Assembly: GCF_002160515.1 (NCBI RefSeq)
Contig: NZ_NFKS01000011.1
Span: 16,242-80,241 of the forward strand
DNA length: 64,000 bases
From: Anaeromassilibacillus sp. An172
GTDB lineage: Bacteria; Bacillota; Clostridia; Oscillospirales; Acutalibacteraceae
Direction: 5' to 3'
This document shows, piece after piece, positions 17,361-26,191 of the stretch. The notes under the pieces were generated by a model that saw nothing but the letters and a program-made list of their open reading frames with translations, was not told the origin of the DNA and searched no databases. The position numbers and the translations under genes are program-made. Position 1 is the stretch's first letter; every line of letters begins with the position of its first letter.

Positions 17361-18815
17361 TTAATATGACAATGATTTCAACAAATCGTGCTTGATATCC
17401 CAGAGCTTCTGAGAAAGGTCCACATAATACTCATGTGGGTTTTCAAATCTTGTAACCTCATCCCAAAGGGTTTCAAGCTGTTGTTTACAGTATTCTCTGA
17501 TATGTTCAAGACCCGGCATCTTTACGCACAGTTTTCCGTCCTTAAAATACTGAACTCTCAGTTCTCTTGCATAGAAGTTTGTTATTGTCTTTCTCTTCCA
17601 TGTGGCGTTAGGGTCGAATATCTCATATGGCTTACTGTCGTCAATTTTTTCATCAAACAATGTCAGCACATCGCCCAGCGCTTTTCCTGTTTCTCTGTCA
17701 TAAAGTCTCCAAAGGTTTTTACGGCATGGGTTTGTTATCTTCTCAACATTTTCGCTTATCTTAATTTTCGGAGTTACTGTTCCGTCTGGATTTTCAATAG
17801 CCGCAAGCTTATAAACACCGCCGAACACCGGTTCTGATGATGAGGTTATAAGTCTTTCGCCTACTCCGAACAAGTCAACCTTTGCCCCCTGCAAAAGCAT
17901 ATCCCTTATTATATATTCATCAAGAGAGTTGGAAGCGCAGATTTTACAATCCGGATATCCCGCCTCGTCCAGCATTTTTCTTGCTTTCTTTGAAAGGTAG
18001 GTTATATCTCCGCTGTCTATTCTTATTCCCGAAGGTCTTAATCCCTGAGGCTTCAATATTCTGTCAAATGTGCTTATTGCATGTGGTACACCTGACTTTA
18101 ATGTATTATAGGTATCTACAAGCAATGTACAGTTTGTTGGGTACTGTCTTGCATATGCGTCAAAAGCCTCCTGCTCTGACGGGAACATCTGTATCCAGCT
18201 ATGTGCCATTGTTCCCAGTGCAGGGATACCGAAATCTCTGTCTGCGCAGGTACATGCTGTTCCTATGGCTCCGCCGATATATGCGGCTCTTGCTCCGTAA
18301 ATAGCGCCGTCGTAGCTTTGGGCACGGCGTGAACCAAATTCCATTACCGCTCTTTCCCCTGCGGCTCTCACAATTCTGTTTGTCTTTGTGGCAATAAGGG
18401 TCTGGTGGTTTATTGAAAGCAAAATCATGGTTTCAACAAACTGTGCCTGAATAACAGGACCTCTCACCGTTACAATAGGCTCACCCGGGAAAATCGGTGT
18501 TCCTTCGGGAACTGCCCACACGTCGCATTTAAACTCAAAGTCACGGAGATATTTAATAAAATCCTCTGAAAACATCTTTTTGCTTCTCAGATACTCTATA
18601 TCCTCATCGTCAAATTTCAGGTTTTTCAGATACTCAACCACCTGTTCAACGCCTGCCATTATAGCAAAGCCGCCCTTGTCTGGATTTTTTCTGTAAAACA
18701 TGTCAAAATAGGCTATTCTGTCACCTATTCCGTTGTTAAAATATCCGTTTGCCATTGTCAGCTCGTAAAAGTCTGTAAGCAATGTTAAATTTCTCTGTTT
18801 ATCAAGATTATACAC
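17361..18815 (-). CDS. pncB: Nicotinate phosphoribosyltransferase
   Basis: Makes nicotinate mononucleotide from nicotinate and PRPP in the Preiss-Handler route of NAD salvage. It has 484 residues, the size of the long Gram-positive form. Motifs include LLTDFYELTMANGYF at the N-terminus, EFGSRRAQSYDGA, the active-site GTMAHSWIQ with the phosphorylated-type His, IRIDSGDI and GVGERLITSS. It starts at GTG 18815, eight bases after AAGGAGA. It lies 15 bp downstream of a nicotinamidase gene, so together they turn nicotinamide into nicotinate mononucleotide. Confidence 0.93.
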   Translation of the reverse strand: MYNLDKQRNLTLLTDFYELTMANGYFNNGIGDRIAYFDMFYRKNPDKGGFAIMAGVEQVVEYLKNLKFDDEDIEYLRSKKMFSEDFIKYLRDFEFKCDVWAVPEGTPIFPGEPIVTVRGPVIQAQFVETMILLSINHQTLIATKTNRIVRAAGERAVMEFGSRRAQSYDGAIYGARAAYIGGAIGTACTCADRDFGIPALGTMAHSWIQMFPSEQEAFDAYARQYPTNCTLLVDTYNTLKSGVPHAISTFDRILKPQGLRPSGIRIDSGDITYLSKKARKMLDEAGYPDCKICASNSLDEYIIRDMLLQGAKVDLFGVGERLITSSSEPVFGGVYKLAAIENPDGTVTPKIKISENVEKITNPCRKNLWRLYDRETGKALGDVLTLFDEKIDDSKPYEIFDPNATWKRKTITNFYARELRVQYFKDGKLCVKMPGLEHIREYCKQQLETLWDEVTRFENPHEYYVDLSQKLWDIKHDLLKSLSY

Positions 18816-18830
18816 TTAATTCGTCTCCTT

Positions 18831-19505
18831 TTAAAAAACTATATCCTTCGGAACTTCTATTCCGTTTGTTTTCATATTATAAAAAGCAAACAGGTTTGAA
18901 ATATCTCCGCCGTGTGAACCGCCGTCATAGGTTTCGCAAAGGCTTTGAATTACAATCACCCTTTTATTGAGATTTCTTCTGTTGAAATCTGTTTTAAGGC
19001 TTAAAGCAAACTGCAAAACACAAAGGTCGGTACAGCATCCGCATATGATAAAGTTTTCAATATTATTATGGTTTTCAAGCCATTTTTGAAACTCCGGCTC
19101 GATAAATCCGTTGGTGGAATTTTTCTTTATCTCTGTGCCCACAAAATGTTTCCGGATTTCTGAGGTAATTTTTTCCTCCTGGGTCTCGCAGATACAGTGT
19201 GGCGGATAGGAAGCAAACTCCTGACAGTCTTTATTATGGCTGTCGCAAAAAGCCAGCATTTCAATTTTATTTTCATTGCAGGCTTTTACAAGCTCGGCGG
19301 TTCTTTCATTTATAGCCAGAACTCTCGGGCTTGACAACGCTCCTTCCTTTACAAAACCGTTGACCATATCAACTATTATCAAGGCGGTTTTTTCATTTTC
19401 AAAAGAGCTTAGCTGTATCGAAGCTTGTAAGCCAAGCTCTTTAAACATATCTGTAAGTACGGAAGCTGTGTTTTCTTTCATAACCTCCGAAAAATCTTTA
19501 AACAT
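18831..19505 (-). CDS. pncA: Nicotinamidase-like isochorismatase family hydrolase
   Basis: Hydrolase of 224 residues that most likely deamidates nicotinamide to nicotinate. The Asp-Lys-Cys triad is visible: Asp in LIIVDMVNGF, Lys in IKKNSTNGF and the nucleophile Cys in ICGCCTDLCVLQFAL. The metal-binding Asp and two His are in CDSHNKDCQEFASYPPHC. An N-terminal extension of about 35 residues precedes the core. ATG 19505 follows AAAGGGG. Its place 15 bp upstream of pncB supports the nicotinamidase role over other members of the superfamily. Confidence 0.85.
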   Translation of the reverse strand: MFKDFSEVMKENTASVLTDMFKELGLQASIQLSSFENEKTALIIVDMVNGFVKEGALSSPRVLAINERTAELVKACNENKIEMLAFCDSHNKDCQEFASYPPHCICETQEEKITSEIRKHFVGTEIKKNSTNGFIEPEFQKWLENHNNIENFIICGCCTDLCVLQFALSLKTDFNRRNLNKRVIVIQSLCETYDGGSHGGDISNLFAFYNMKTNGIEVPKDIVF

Positions 19506-19659
19506 ATGAAATTGCCCCTTTCTTTATAGCAATAATAATATATTCCAATATTCAGTTGTAAATGAACCTAAATAAAACGAAATGTCATAAAAAAATTAAA
19601 ATATTGTAAATATTAAAGGGAAACTGTATCAAAATTTTAAATTTTTTATCGAAAAACAC

Positions 19660-19688
19660 TTGTTTTTTTTCGTTAAGAGTATTATAAT
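19660..19688 (+). promoter_or_regulatory. Promoter of the small XRE protein gene
   Basis: TTGTTT (19660-19665), 17 bp, TATAAT (19683-19688). It gives a leader of about 145 nt that ends in a small hairpin (GCGG 19811-19814 with CCGC 19820-19823) just before the ribosome binding site. Nothing else was seen in the gap 19506-19841. Confidence 0.5.
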
Positions 19689-19841
19689 GTATTTACTCGC
19701 TATTTATTTTCTTAGAAAGAATTATCGTGATTATATACTTTCTTAATAGCAGTTTTCTCGGGGTATCGGCTTGACGATTCCTGTTTTTATTTTACAATAC
19801 CAAAAAATAGGCGGTAAATCCGCTTACAGGGAGTGCAAAAA

Positions 19842-20087
19842 ATGAGATTAAGGAAACAGTCTTTAGGCGACAGAAATCTTGTGGGAGCAAGGGTAGAAGC
19901 AGCCAGAAAGAAAAAGGGTATGAAACAAAAAGAACTTTTAGCTCAGCTTCAGGTTAACGGTGTCGATATGAACGCTTCCGGTCTTTCAAAGCTTGAAGGT
20001 CAAATCAGATTTGTCACAGATATTGAACTTGTCGCTTTAGCTGATATACTTGAGGTTTCTGTAGATTACCTTTTGGGCAGAGAATAA
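19842..20087 (+). CDS. Small XRE family helix-turn-helix protein
   Basis: DNA-binding protein of 81 residues consisting of little more than a Cro/C1-type helix-turn-helix. GARVEAARKKKGMKQKELLAQLQ gives helices 1 and 2 (shown here only as a landmark from residue 14), NASGLSKLE is the recognition helix region and DYLLGRE is the usual ending. ATG 19842 follows AGGGAG by eight bases; a GTG at 19833 overlaps that site. It is monocistronic, with its own promoter, a long leader and a strong terminator. Its targets are unknown. Confidence 0.8.
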   Translation: MRLRKQSLGDRNLVGARVEAARKKKGMKQKELLAQLQVNGVDMNASGLSKLEGQIRFVTDIELVALADILEVSVDYLLGRE

Positions 20088-20110
20088 TCGAACTATATTT
20101 TAAAAATTTG

Positions 20111-20133
20111 CGGACACATTGGTGTCCGTTTTT
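20111..20133 (+). terminator. Terminator after the small XRE gene
   Basis: CGGACAC (20111-20117) pairs with GTGTCCG (20122-20128), followed by T5. Confidence 0.88.
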
Positions 20134-20157
20134 ATTTTGTAAATAATTATAATCTGT

Positions 20158-20186
20158 TTGACACAAAGAGGAATAAGTATTATAAT
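20158..20186 (+). promoter_or_regulatory. Promoter of the malic enzyme gene
   Basis: Consensus TTGACA (20158-20163), 17 bp, TATAAT (20181-20186), 36 bp before the start codon. Strong constitutive expression is expected. Confidence 0.85.
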
Positions 20187-20222
20187 TTTCAAAGACAATA
20201 ATCAAATTTTGAGGTGTTGTAA

Positions 20223-21392
20223 ATGAATATCAGAGAAGAATCACTTAAAAAGCACTACGAATGGAACGGCAAAATTGAGGTAATTTCCCGTGTTAAAGTA
20301 AACACATCCGAGGACTTGTCCCTCGCCTACACCCCGGGCGTTGCTGAACCATGCCTTGAGATAAACAAAGATTACGAGAAATCCTTTGAGCTTACAAGAA
20401 GAAACAACCTTGTAGCTGTTGTAACAGACGGTACAGCTGTTTTAGGTCTTGGAGATATCGGCCCTGAAGCAGGTATGCCTGTTATGGAGGGTAAATGCGC
20501 TCTCTTTAAGGAATTTGCAGACGTTGACGCTTTCCCAATCTGCGTAAGAAGCAAGGACGTTGACGAGATTGTAAGAACTATTTATCTCATCAGCGGAAGC
20601 TTCGGAGGAATTAACCTTGAGGATATTTCCGCTCCAAGATGCTTCGAGATTGAAAGAAAGCTCAAGGAAATCTGCGATATTCCTGTTTTCCACGATGACC
20701 AGCACGGCACAGCTGTTGTAGTTGCCGCAGCTCTTATCAACGCTCTCAAAGTTGTTGGCAAAACTATGGACAGCATTAAGGTTGTTGTAAACGGCGCAGG
20801 TTCCGCAGGAATTGCAATCACAAAGCATCTTTTAAACCTTGGTGTTAAGAATGTAATCATGGTTGACCGTTTCGGCATTATCTGCGAGGGTATGGAAGAG
20901 CTTAACTCAGAGCAGGCTTATATGGCAACAATTACAAATAAAGAGCACATGAAAGGAACTCTTGCGGACGCTATGAAAGGCGCTGACATGTTCCTGGGCG
21001 TTTCCGCTCCGAATATTGTAACAAAAGAGATGGTAGCTTCCATGGCTGAAAAACCAATCGTATTTGCTATGGCAAACCCAACTCCTGAAATTATGCCTGA
21101 CCTTGCCAAGGAAGCAGGAGCCGCTGTTGTGGGAACTGGCAGAAGCGATTTCCCAAATCAGATAAACAACGTTTTGGCTTTCCCCGGTATTTTCAGAGGA
21201 GCACTGGACTGCCGTGCTAAGGAAATAAACGAAGAAATGAAAATTGCCGCTTCCTACGCAATAGCAGGACTTGTAAGCGACGAGGATATTTCCAGCGAGT
21301 ACATACTCCCTAACGCACTTGATAAGAGAATCGGAAAGGCTGTTGCTCAGGCAGTAACAGAAGCCGCCAAGAAATCAGGTGCCGCAAAATAA
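20223..21392 (+). CDS. Malic enzyme, NAD(P)-dependent, short bacterial form
   Basis: Oxidative decarboxylation of malate to pyruvate and CO2, with reduced cofactor. Its 389 residues match the compact bacterial malic enzymes. Motifs: [13 protein letters not shown] with the catalytic Tyr, [24 protein letters not shown] with the catalytic Lys (shown only as a landmark near residues 69-92), the metal-binding FHDDQHGTA, the Rossmann loop NGAGSAGIA, and ANPTPEI with the conserved Asn. The cofactor-selecting residue after the dinucleotide-binding strand is Asp (MVDRFG), which favours NAD over NADP. ATG 20223 follows GAGGTG. A membrane protein gene starts 30 bp downstream in the same direction. Confidence 0.93.
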   Translation: MNIREESLKKHYEWNGKIEVISRVKVNTSEDLSLAYTPGVAEPCLEINKDYEKSFELTRRNNLVAVVTDGTAVLGLGDIGPEAGMPVMEGKCALFKEFADVDAFPICVRSKDVDEIVRTIYLISGSFGGINLEDISAPRCFEIERKLKEICDIPVFHDDQHGTAVVVAAALINALKVVGKTMDSIKVVVNGAGSAGIAITKHLLNLGVKNVIMVDRFGIICEGMEELNSEQAYMATITNKEHMKGTLADAMKGADMFLGVSAPNIVTKEMVASMAEKPIVFAMANPTPEIMPDLAKEAGAAVVGTGRSDFPNQINNVLAFPGIFRGALDCRAKEINEEMKIAASYAIAGLVSDEDISSEYILPNALDKRIGKAVAQAVTEAAKKSGAAK

Positions 21393-21422
21393 AAATTTAA
21401 TAGTCTTTAAGGAGGATTTAAT

Positions 21423-22142
21423 ATGGTAAAGTCAAGATTTCTACAAATCACTTCTATTCTGATGATTGTGTTCAGCGCCATTATGATATTCTTTTCATTG
21501 GTATTTTTTATCATTGCAATGGTATCTTCTTTGGCTACTTCCCACGCCACTTACTATTTTTCATCCTATTCCTACCACTCTTCCTCATCTATGTCTATAA
21601 TGTTTAATTTGGCAGCGGCTATTTCAGGTTCGGTTATAAATATTATAGCAGCTATTGTGGGAATATGCGGCGGTGCTTACGGATTGAAAAATTGGAAGGT
21701 TCAGGAAAAAGCAGGTAAAAATATGATTTTTGCCATCTCCTCAATTATCATCACAGTAATCGGCTTTGTTCTGTTGGCTGTAGGTGTTTTGCCTCTTATT
21801 CCGTTTTTGTTTGTATGGTTTATTTTCCAAATGGTAGCTCCTGTTCTTCATCTAATCGGAGCTTACACTATGAAACAGGGAAAACCTATCAGCACAAGTA
21901 CAAATTACGGATACGTTCCATACAACAACTATTACAATCCAAACGAAGGTTATAACAACAACGGTTACTATCCGCCTAACGGATACGAAAACAACGGATA
22001 TAACGGCGGTTATAATCCAAACCCAAATTATGGAAACGGAGAAAACCAGAATTATAATTACAGCAATGCAAATTATACACAGTCTAACTCCGAACCAAAT
22101 GAAGGATATCCAAATAACAATTCCACAGACAATCAAAATTAA
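21423..22142 (+). CDS. Membrane protein with Asn/Tyr/Gly-rich tail
   Basis: Unrecognised membrane protein of 239 residues. Four hydrophobic segments occupy roughly residues 8-35, 60-85, 100-125 and 128-150. The last 75 residues form a low-complexity hydrophilic tail dominated by Asn, Tyr, Gly and Pro with irregular NGYY, NGYN and PNYG repeats. Such tails occur on DUF4064-like or TM2-like envelope proteins, but no family is assigned here. ATG 21423 follows AAGGAGG and the gene probably belongs to the malic enzyme transcript. A strong bidirectional terminator follows. The tail could mediate self-association; this is a guess from composition. Confidence 0.7.
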   Translation: MVKSRFLQITSILMIVFSAIMIFFSLVFFIIAMVSSLATSHATYYFSSYSYHSSSSMSIMFNLAAAISGSVINIIAAIVGICGGAYGLKNWKVQEKAGKNMIFAISSIIITVIGFVLLAVGVLPLIPFLFVWFIFQMVAPVLHLIGAYTMKQGKPISTSTNYGYVPYNNYYNPNEGYNNNGYYPPNGYENNGYNGGYNPNPNYGNGENQNYNYSNANYTQSNSEPNEGYPNNNSTDNQN

Positions 22143-22149
22143 AAATCAA

Positions 22150-22188
22150 TCCCCGATGACAATGGGAAGTTGTCATCGGGGATTTTTA
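22150..22188. terminator. Bidirectional terminator
   Basis: CCCCGATGACA (22151-22161) pairs with TGTCATCGGGG (22171-22181), flanked by T5 on the plus strand and T-rich sequence on the minus strand. It ends the membrane protein gene and the DUF2079 gene. Confidence 0.9.
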
Positions 22189-22204
22189 TTGTAAATTTTA
22201 AATT

Positions 22205-24061
22205 CTATTTAGCCGAGAGAATAACGATTATGTTTTCCTCATCAACCACTTTTACATATCCTTCATTTATCAGCTGCTCTATTTCCTCTTGCTTTTTATC
22301 TCTTTGAGAAGCATTTCTCATATCGTAGATATAATAATCAACATCTGTAACGTCAGTGTAATTTCTCTCATATATTTCATCTCTCTGAGATAATCTGGCT
22401 ACAAACATTGTATCGGAAATCACAGAAGCATCCGACGGGATATCGTCAAGGTACATGTTTATTGTATTTATAGTTTCCTGATTGTCAAAATACTTTACAA
22501 AGTAGGATGCAAATCCTGCGCTTGTACAGAAAAATCCTGCAACAGTTCCCGCCACAATAAACAACGCCATAAACTTTTTAAATCTGCCTTTTAACCTTTT
22601 GAGATTTATAACAACCAGATAGAAGAAAATAGCTATAACGCCGAAATTGTACTGGAAGTAAATAGAATGTTGATAATTGTAGTCAGGCATCAAATTTATC
22701 AGCACAAAGGGCATAATTAAAATCAGCTGCTGGGGCTTTTTACAAAATACAGGCAAAAATCCCAAGGGCGCAAGCATCATTATCGCATACAGCAGTTTTT
22801 CAATCTCAAAAGACTCGAAAATAACAAGCGCCGGGTTTACAAGAACGTTTTTCACAACCTCCAGCAGACTTCCGTTTTTGTTGGTCATAAAATTACTGAA
22901 ACGGTTCGTCATTGCTCCGTATCCCTGAAAATACAAAAGCATCAAAGCAAAACCAAAGTAGAATATTGATATTGCCATCATCAGCGAACTGTGAAAGCGC
23001 ATCTTTCCTGTTATTATAAAATATACACAGACAAAGAACAGGTAAATAAAAGCGTCCTCTTTTACCATCAGAACTAAAATTCCGAACAGATAGAAAAGCG
23101 GAACTTTCCTCTTTTCCGCCGCATAGAAAAACCAAAGCAGCAACGGCAGCAGAAAACAGTTTTCATGTATATCATAAAAACATCCGCCTGAAATTGCCGG
23201 GAAAAACAAAAACGCTGTGGCAATGCAAATTGTGTATTTATTGGAAAGCTGATAATGTCTGCAAAGCAAATACAAGGGAATTACTCCGCTTGCCAAAATC
23301 ACCGCCTGCATAATTTGCAGATACATTGGATTCGGGAAAATCAAATATCCCGGAAGCAACAGATAGAAAATCGGTGAAACATGTATTGCGAAATGGGATA
23401 AAAGCGTTCCTCTCTCTGAGGTTGTCAAAGGCATGAATGTTTCCTTCATATAGTAAAACATCTGAGAAAACAAACCGAAGTCATAGTTGGGAGCGCTGTA
23501 TGTGAGATATCTGAATACTCCAAATCCTCCCACAAACGCCACAAAGGCAGCTGCCCCTAATGCTATATACACTTTTAACATACTGTCGCTTATGCTTAAT
23601 AATTCAAACATCTTTACACGATATTTCACCGTGAAATAAAGCACAAACGCCCAAAATACCAAAACTCCCGCAAGCAGTTCGGTTTTGTTATTGTAACCTG
23701 CAACAACAATTATTGTATACACAAGAAGAGAAAGCAAAAGAAATCCGCTGTCAAAATATCTGCTTTTTAAATATATTACCACTGCTGTGACAACAAAAAA
23801 TACCAGTGCCATTACCATAATCATGACAAGCACATTTACACGTGAAGAATACTTCACAGTCAGCAAGGATTGACCGCTGACTGTAAAAGCCATGATTCCT
23901 GAAGCAAAAAGCCAGGCTGAAAGCAATCTAAGCAACAGGTTCTGTATGGAATTCGGTTTTAATTCCACAGCTCTATTTCGTAAAATTCTTCTGCCTTCTT
24001 TACTATTAGCGTTCTCCTCCTCTCTCATGAACGTTTTATTTTCATTATCGTTCATATCCAT
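22205..24061 (-). CDS. DUF2079 multispanning membrane protein
   Basis: Polytopic membrane protein of 618 residues with about 12 or more hydrophobic segments, resembling the DUF2079 family, which is related to GT-C glycosyltransferases. The family core is visible: NYDFGLFSQMFYYM near residue 190 and LLSHFAIHVSPIFYLLLP near residue 225, where the acidic and His residues lie on the outer face of the membrane. A cytoplasmic N-terminal stretch of about 50 charged residues precedes TM1. A C-terminal extracellular domain (from about residue 535) ends the protein. The start is ATG 24061, nine or ten bases after AAAGGAG. A consensus promoter and a perfect Spo0A box lie directly upstream, so expression during the shift to sporulation is plausible. 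The substrate is unknown. Confidence 0.8.
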   Translation of the reverse strand: MDMNDNENKTFMREEENANSKEGRRILRNRAVELKPNSIQNLLLRLLSAWLFASGIMAFTVSGQSLLTVKYSSRVNVLVMIMVMALVFFVVTAVVIYLKSRYFDSGFLLLSLLVYTIIVVAGYNNKTELLAGVLVFWAFVLYFTVKYRVKMFELLSISDSMLKVYIALGAAAFVAFVGGFGVFRYLTYSAPNYDFGLFSQMFYYMKETFMPLTTSERGTLLSHFAIHVSPIFYLLLPGYLIFPNPMYLQIMQAVILASGVIPLYLLCRHYQLSNKYTICIATAFLFFPAISGGCFYDIHENCFLLPLLLWFFYAAEKRKVPLFYLFGILVLMVKEDAFIYLFFVCVYFIITGKMRFHSSLMMAISIFYFGFALMLLYFQGYGAMTNRFSNFMTNKNGSLLEVVKNVLVNPALVIFESFEIEKLLYAIMMLAPLGFLPVFCKKPQQLILIMPFVLINLMPDYNYQHSIYFQYNFGVIAIFFYLVVINLKRLKGRFKKFMALFIVAGTVAGFFCTSAGFASYFVKYFDNQETINTINMYLDDIPSDASVISDTMFVARLSQRDEIYERNYTDVTDVDYYIYDMRNASQRDKKQEEIEQLINEGYVKVVDEENIIVILSAK

Positions 24062-24116
24062 AGTATAATCTCTCCTTTCAGTCAAAAACAGTCATTAACC
24101 TTAAGAGTTATATTTG

Positions 24117-24145
24117 ATTATACTATATCAAAAACATATAGTCAA
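24117..24145 (-). promoter_or_regulatory. Promoter of the DUF2079 gene
   Basis: On the minus strand TTGACT (24140-24145), 17 bp, TATAAT (24117-24122). A Spo0A box sits 13 bp upstream of the -35. Confidence 0.75.
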
Positions 24146-24157
24146 TAAAAGGCTTTT

Positions 24158-24165
24158 TTGTCGAA
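24158..24165 (+). promoter_or_regulatory. Spo0A box (TTGTCGAA) upstream of the DUF2079 promoter
   Basis: A perfect eight-base match to the 0A box core, centred about 19 bp upstream of the -35 element, a usual place for an activator. The Spo0A DNA-binding domain in this window is typical, so the consensus should apply. Confidence 0.55.
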
Positions 24166-24300
24166 CTATGATACACAATTCAGTTCTATTTTACTATACC
24201 GTTTTTTATTTATATAGATATAAAATAACAATTAACATATTTATATTACTTCTAAAATGTGTTATAATTATAATATAAATTTATTTATAGATAAAATGTA

Positions 24301-24345
24301 ACAGAAAAAACAAGACCGGCATTTTTCCTTTGAAAAGCCGATCTC
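24301..24345 (-). terminator. Terminator after the longer XRE gene
   Basis: On the minus strand CGGC-TTTTC pairs with GAAAA-GCCG, with a small bulge, followed by a T-rich tail at 24301-24311. Confidence 0.6.
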
Positions 24346-24353
24346 TAAACAAT

Positions 24354-25049
24354 TTATTTTATTTTATAATTCATTTTTCTCTCTGCATTCTGTATTAAGT
24401 TAGAAAGTGAGGTGTATTGTTCCGGATAAACTTCAGAAATCGACTCAGGATTAAGTAAATTCTGATGCTTTTTTCCTCCGTTTTCCTGACCTTTTTTTTG
24501 ATAAAATTTTGATTCGTATTTTATCTTTGCACATGACATCTCCATAATTGAATTGCAGTATCCTTCAAATATTTCCGAAGGAATTGAAAATGTCTTTCCT
24601 GTTCCGGGTACATAAAGCTCATACAACATTCTGTAAATCTTGTAAACAGATGCGGTAAAGTAGGATGTTACATCTGCTGACACAGCTTTTGAATTTAACT
24701 GAGGTAAAGCCTCATACAAAATGCTCACTGAATCTGTTATAATCTTTCGGTTCAGCGCATGAATAACAGAGATTTTCGGTTTTGAATCCTGGAAAGAATC
24801 TTTTTCATCAGGTTCTTCCTGATATACCGCACCTCCGTTTCTGTTGGCGCTTCTTCCCAAAAGATAATCGCAGGAAACGGAATAATAGTCGGCAATTTTA
24901 ACCACAAATTCAAGGCTGCATTCTCTTATGCCGTTTTCATAGTGTGACATCAAAGCCTGGGAAACACCAAGGTCTTTTGCTGCCTGGCACTGACTTATAC
25001 CTTTTTCTTTACGAAGCATTGTTATAATTCTTCCAAATCCCTTTTTCAT
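24354..25049 (-). CDS. XRE family regulator with an unrecognised C-terminal domain
   Basis: Putative transcription regulator of 231 residues. Residues 1-66 form a Cro/C1 helix-turn-helix (GISQCQAAKDLGVSQALMSHY, then DYLLGRS). The remaining 165 residues, mostly helical and polar with a middle part around SVSILYEALPQL and SYFTASVYKIYRMLYELYVPG, match nothing I recognise and may sense a ligand or mediate dimerisation. Start ATG 25049 follows a GGGGGT stretch. The gene is divergent from a second XRE gene across a 385-bp AT-rich region holding two palindromes, which suggests mutual or self control. Confidence 0.8.
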   Translation of the reverse strand: MKKGFGRIITMLRKEKGISQCQAAKDLGVSQALMSHYENGIRECSLEFVVKIADYYSVSCDYLLGRSANRNGGAVYQEEPDEKDSFQDSKPKISVIHALNRKIITDSVSILYEALPQLNSKAVSADVTSYFTASVYKIYRMLYELYVPGTGKTFSIPSEIFEGYCNSIMEMSCAKIKYESKFYQKKGQENGGKKHQNLLNPESISEVYPEQYTSLSNLIQNAERKMNYKIK

Positions 25050-25316
25050 TCAAAAAACCCCCAAACAACACACGGGCTTATAAAACCTTATCATATTAAA
25101 TAGTACTTACTTTTATTCGCATTATAGATACTATAAAATATTTATTGCCATGTGTCAATAGCGTTTTTATTGTTTTGTTTAACAAATATAACATTTACAT
25201 CTATATTGTTACATATTATCTAAAACATGGCAGATCATACAGTGTTTAAATAGAAATATTTCAACAAATAAACCTTATTATTTTATAAAATTTTGTCCGT
25301 ATAGTTTATTGTAAAT

Positions 25317-25329
25317 TTTTTAGTAAAAA
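25317..25329. promoter_or_regulatory. Candidate operator palindrome 1 between divergent XRE genes
   Basis: TTTTTAGTAAAAA is a perfect 13-base palindrome around a central G, about 105 bp before the short XRE gene. A related palindrome lies at 25369-25384. In such AT-rich DNA chance palindromes are common. Nothing else was recognised in the gap 25050-25434. Confidence 0.3.
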
Positions 25330-25368
25330 TCGTAAATTCATTTTGTTGTTTTTTATCAAAAAAAAGGC

Positions 25369-25384
25369 TATTTTTGCTAAAATA
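25369..25384. promoter_or_regulatory. Candidate operator palindrome 2 between divergent XRE genes
   Basis: TATTTT and AAAATA around TGCT form a second inverted repeat about 50 bp before the short XRE gene, in the region where its promoter should lie. Confidence 0.3.
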
Positions 25385-25434
25385 ATACTTACACAATTGT
25401 AGATTCACACATTAGTAAGAAAAGGATGAACAAA

Positions 25435-25782
25435 ATGGTTTTTGGTGACATTTTAAGGAATCTTATTGAAGAAAAATGCATAACCCAAAAAGAACTTGGA
25501 AATCAGCTTAATATTGCACCATCAACAATCGGAAACTATGTACGTAATTTAAGAGAGCCAGACTACCAGACATTAAAACAAATAGCATCGTATTTTAACG
25601 TATCTACCGATTATCTCCTTGATTATCACTGTGAAGAAGTCATAGCTGAAAATCATAGAGAAGACGAACTGCTGAGAATATTTCGTGCCCTAAGCGATCA
25701 GCAAAAGGATTTTTATTTAGCTCAGGGAAAATTATTCTTAGCTCAGTCTTTCGGTGAAAATAAAAGCAACTCCAAGGAATGA
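25435..25782 (+). CDS. XRE family regulator, short form
   Basis: DNA-binding protein of 115 residues. Residues 1-65 form a Cro/C1 helix-turn-helix (CITQKELGNQLNIAPSTIGNY and the usual STDYLLDY end). The C-terminal part is a short amphipathic helical tail (ELLRIFRALSDQQKDFYLAQG), likely for dimerisation, as in SinR- or ImmR-like repressors. ATG 25435 is preferred over ATG 25426 because AAAGGA lies eight bases before the former and only two before the latter. It is divergent from the longer XRE gene. Targets are unknown. Confidence 0.8.
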   Translation: MVFGDILRNLIEEKCITQKELGNQLNIAPSTIGNYVRNLREPDYQTLKQIASYFNVSTDYLLDYHCEEVIAENHREDELLRIFRALSDQQKDFYLAQGKLFLAQSFGENKSNSKE

Positions 25783-25895
25783 CATTAGTTTTGAGTACAC
25801 ATGATTTTTCGATTTTTTAATTCACAACTTAAAAAATAACACGATTCACACAGTATCATTGAACGATAGGCTCTCTAACTATCTACAATCAATAC

Positions 25896-25935
25896 AAAAA
25901 AGACTTGCTCCTGATTTTAGGGTGCAAGTCTTTTT
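25896..25935. terminator. Bidirectional terminator
   Basis: AGACTTGC (25901-25908) pairs with GCAAGTCT (25924-25931), flanked by A5 before and T5 after. It serves the XRE gene on the plus strand and the 76-residue protein gene on the minus strand. Confidence 0.88.
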
Positions 25936-25946
25936 GATTTGTATTA

Positions 25947-26177
25947 TTACTTTTCCGTACACTTTATTCCGTAGTTTCCCCTGCTTCCACTTTCATATCC
26001 TCTGTAAATTTCGTAAAGCTTTTCACCTATTTTTACTTCTTCATCACTTATAAAAACACAGGTTTCTCCGCTTTCTTCACAATACTTTGAAATCGCCTCT
26101 TTCGCTTTGGACACTGTTGGATATGATGTTCCGTCTTCATATGGAACCCAAAAAGATTTTCTAAACATCTTTAGCAT
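25947..26177 (-). CDS. Hypothetical 76-residue protein, last gene of the GPP34-like operon
   Basis: Small soluble protein of 76 residues that I do not recognise. It starts MLKMFRKSFWVPYEDGTSYP and ends in a Gly- and Tyr-rich stretch (YRGYESGSRGNYG). The middle contains an acidic segment with three Cys in all. ATG 26177 lies nine bases after GAGGAGG, a strong site that supports real expression. It sits 14 bp downstream of the MerR-like gene and just before a terminator. The Trp/Tyr-rich start and the size could fit a compact all-beta or alpha/beta fold, but no function can be given. Confidence 0.6.
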   Translation of the reverse strand: MLKMFRKSFWVPYEDGTSYPTVSKAKEAISKYCEESGETCVFISDEEVKIGEKLYEIYRGYESGSRGNYGIKCTEK

Positions 26178-26191
26178 AAGCAAATTCCTCC

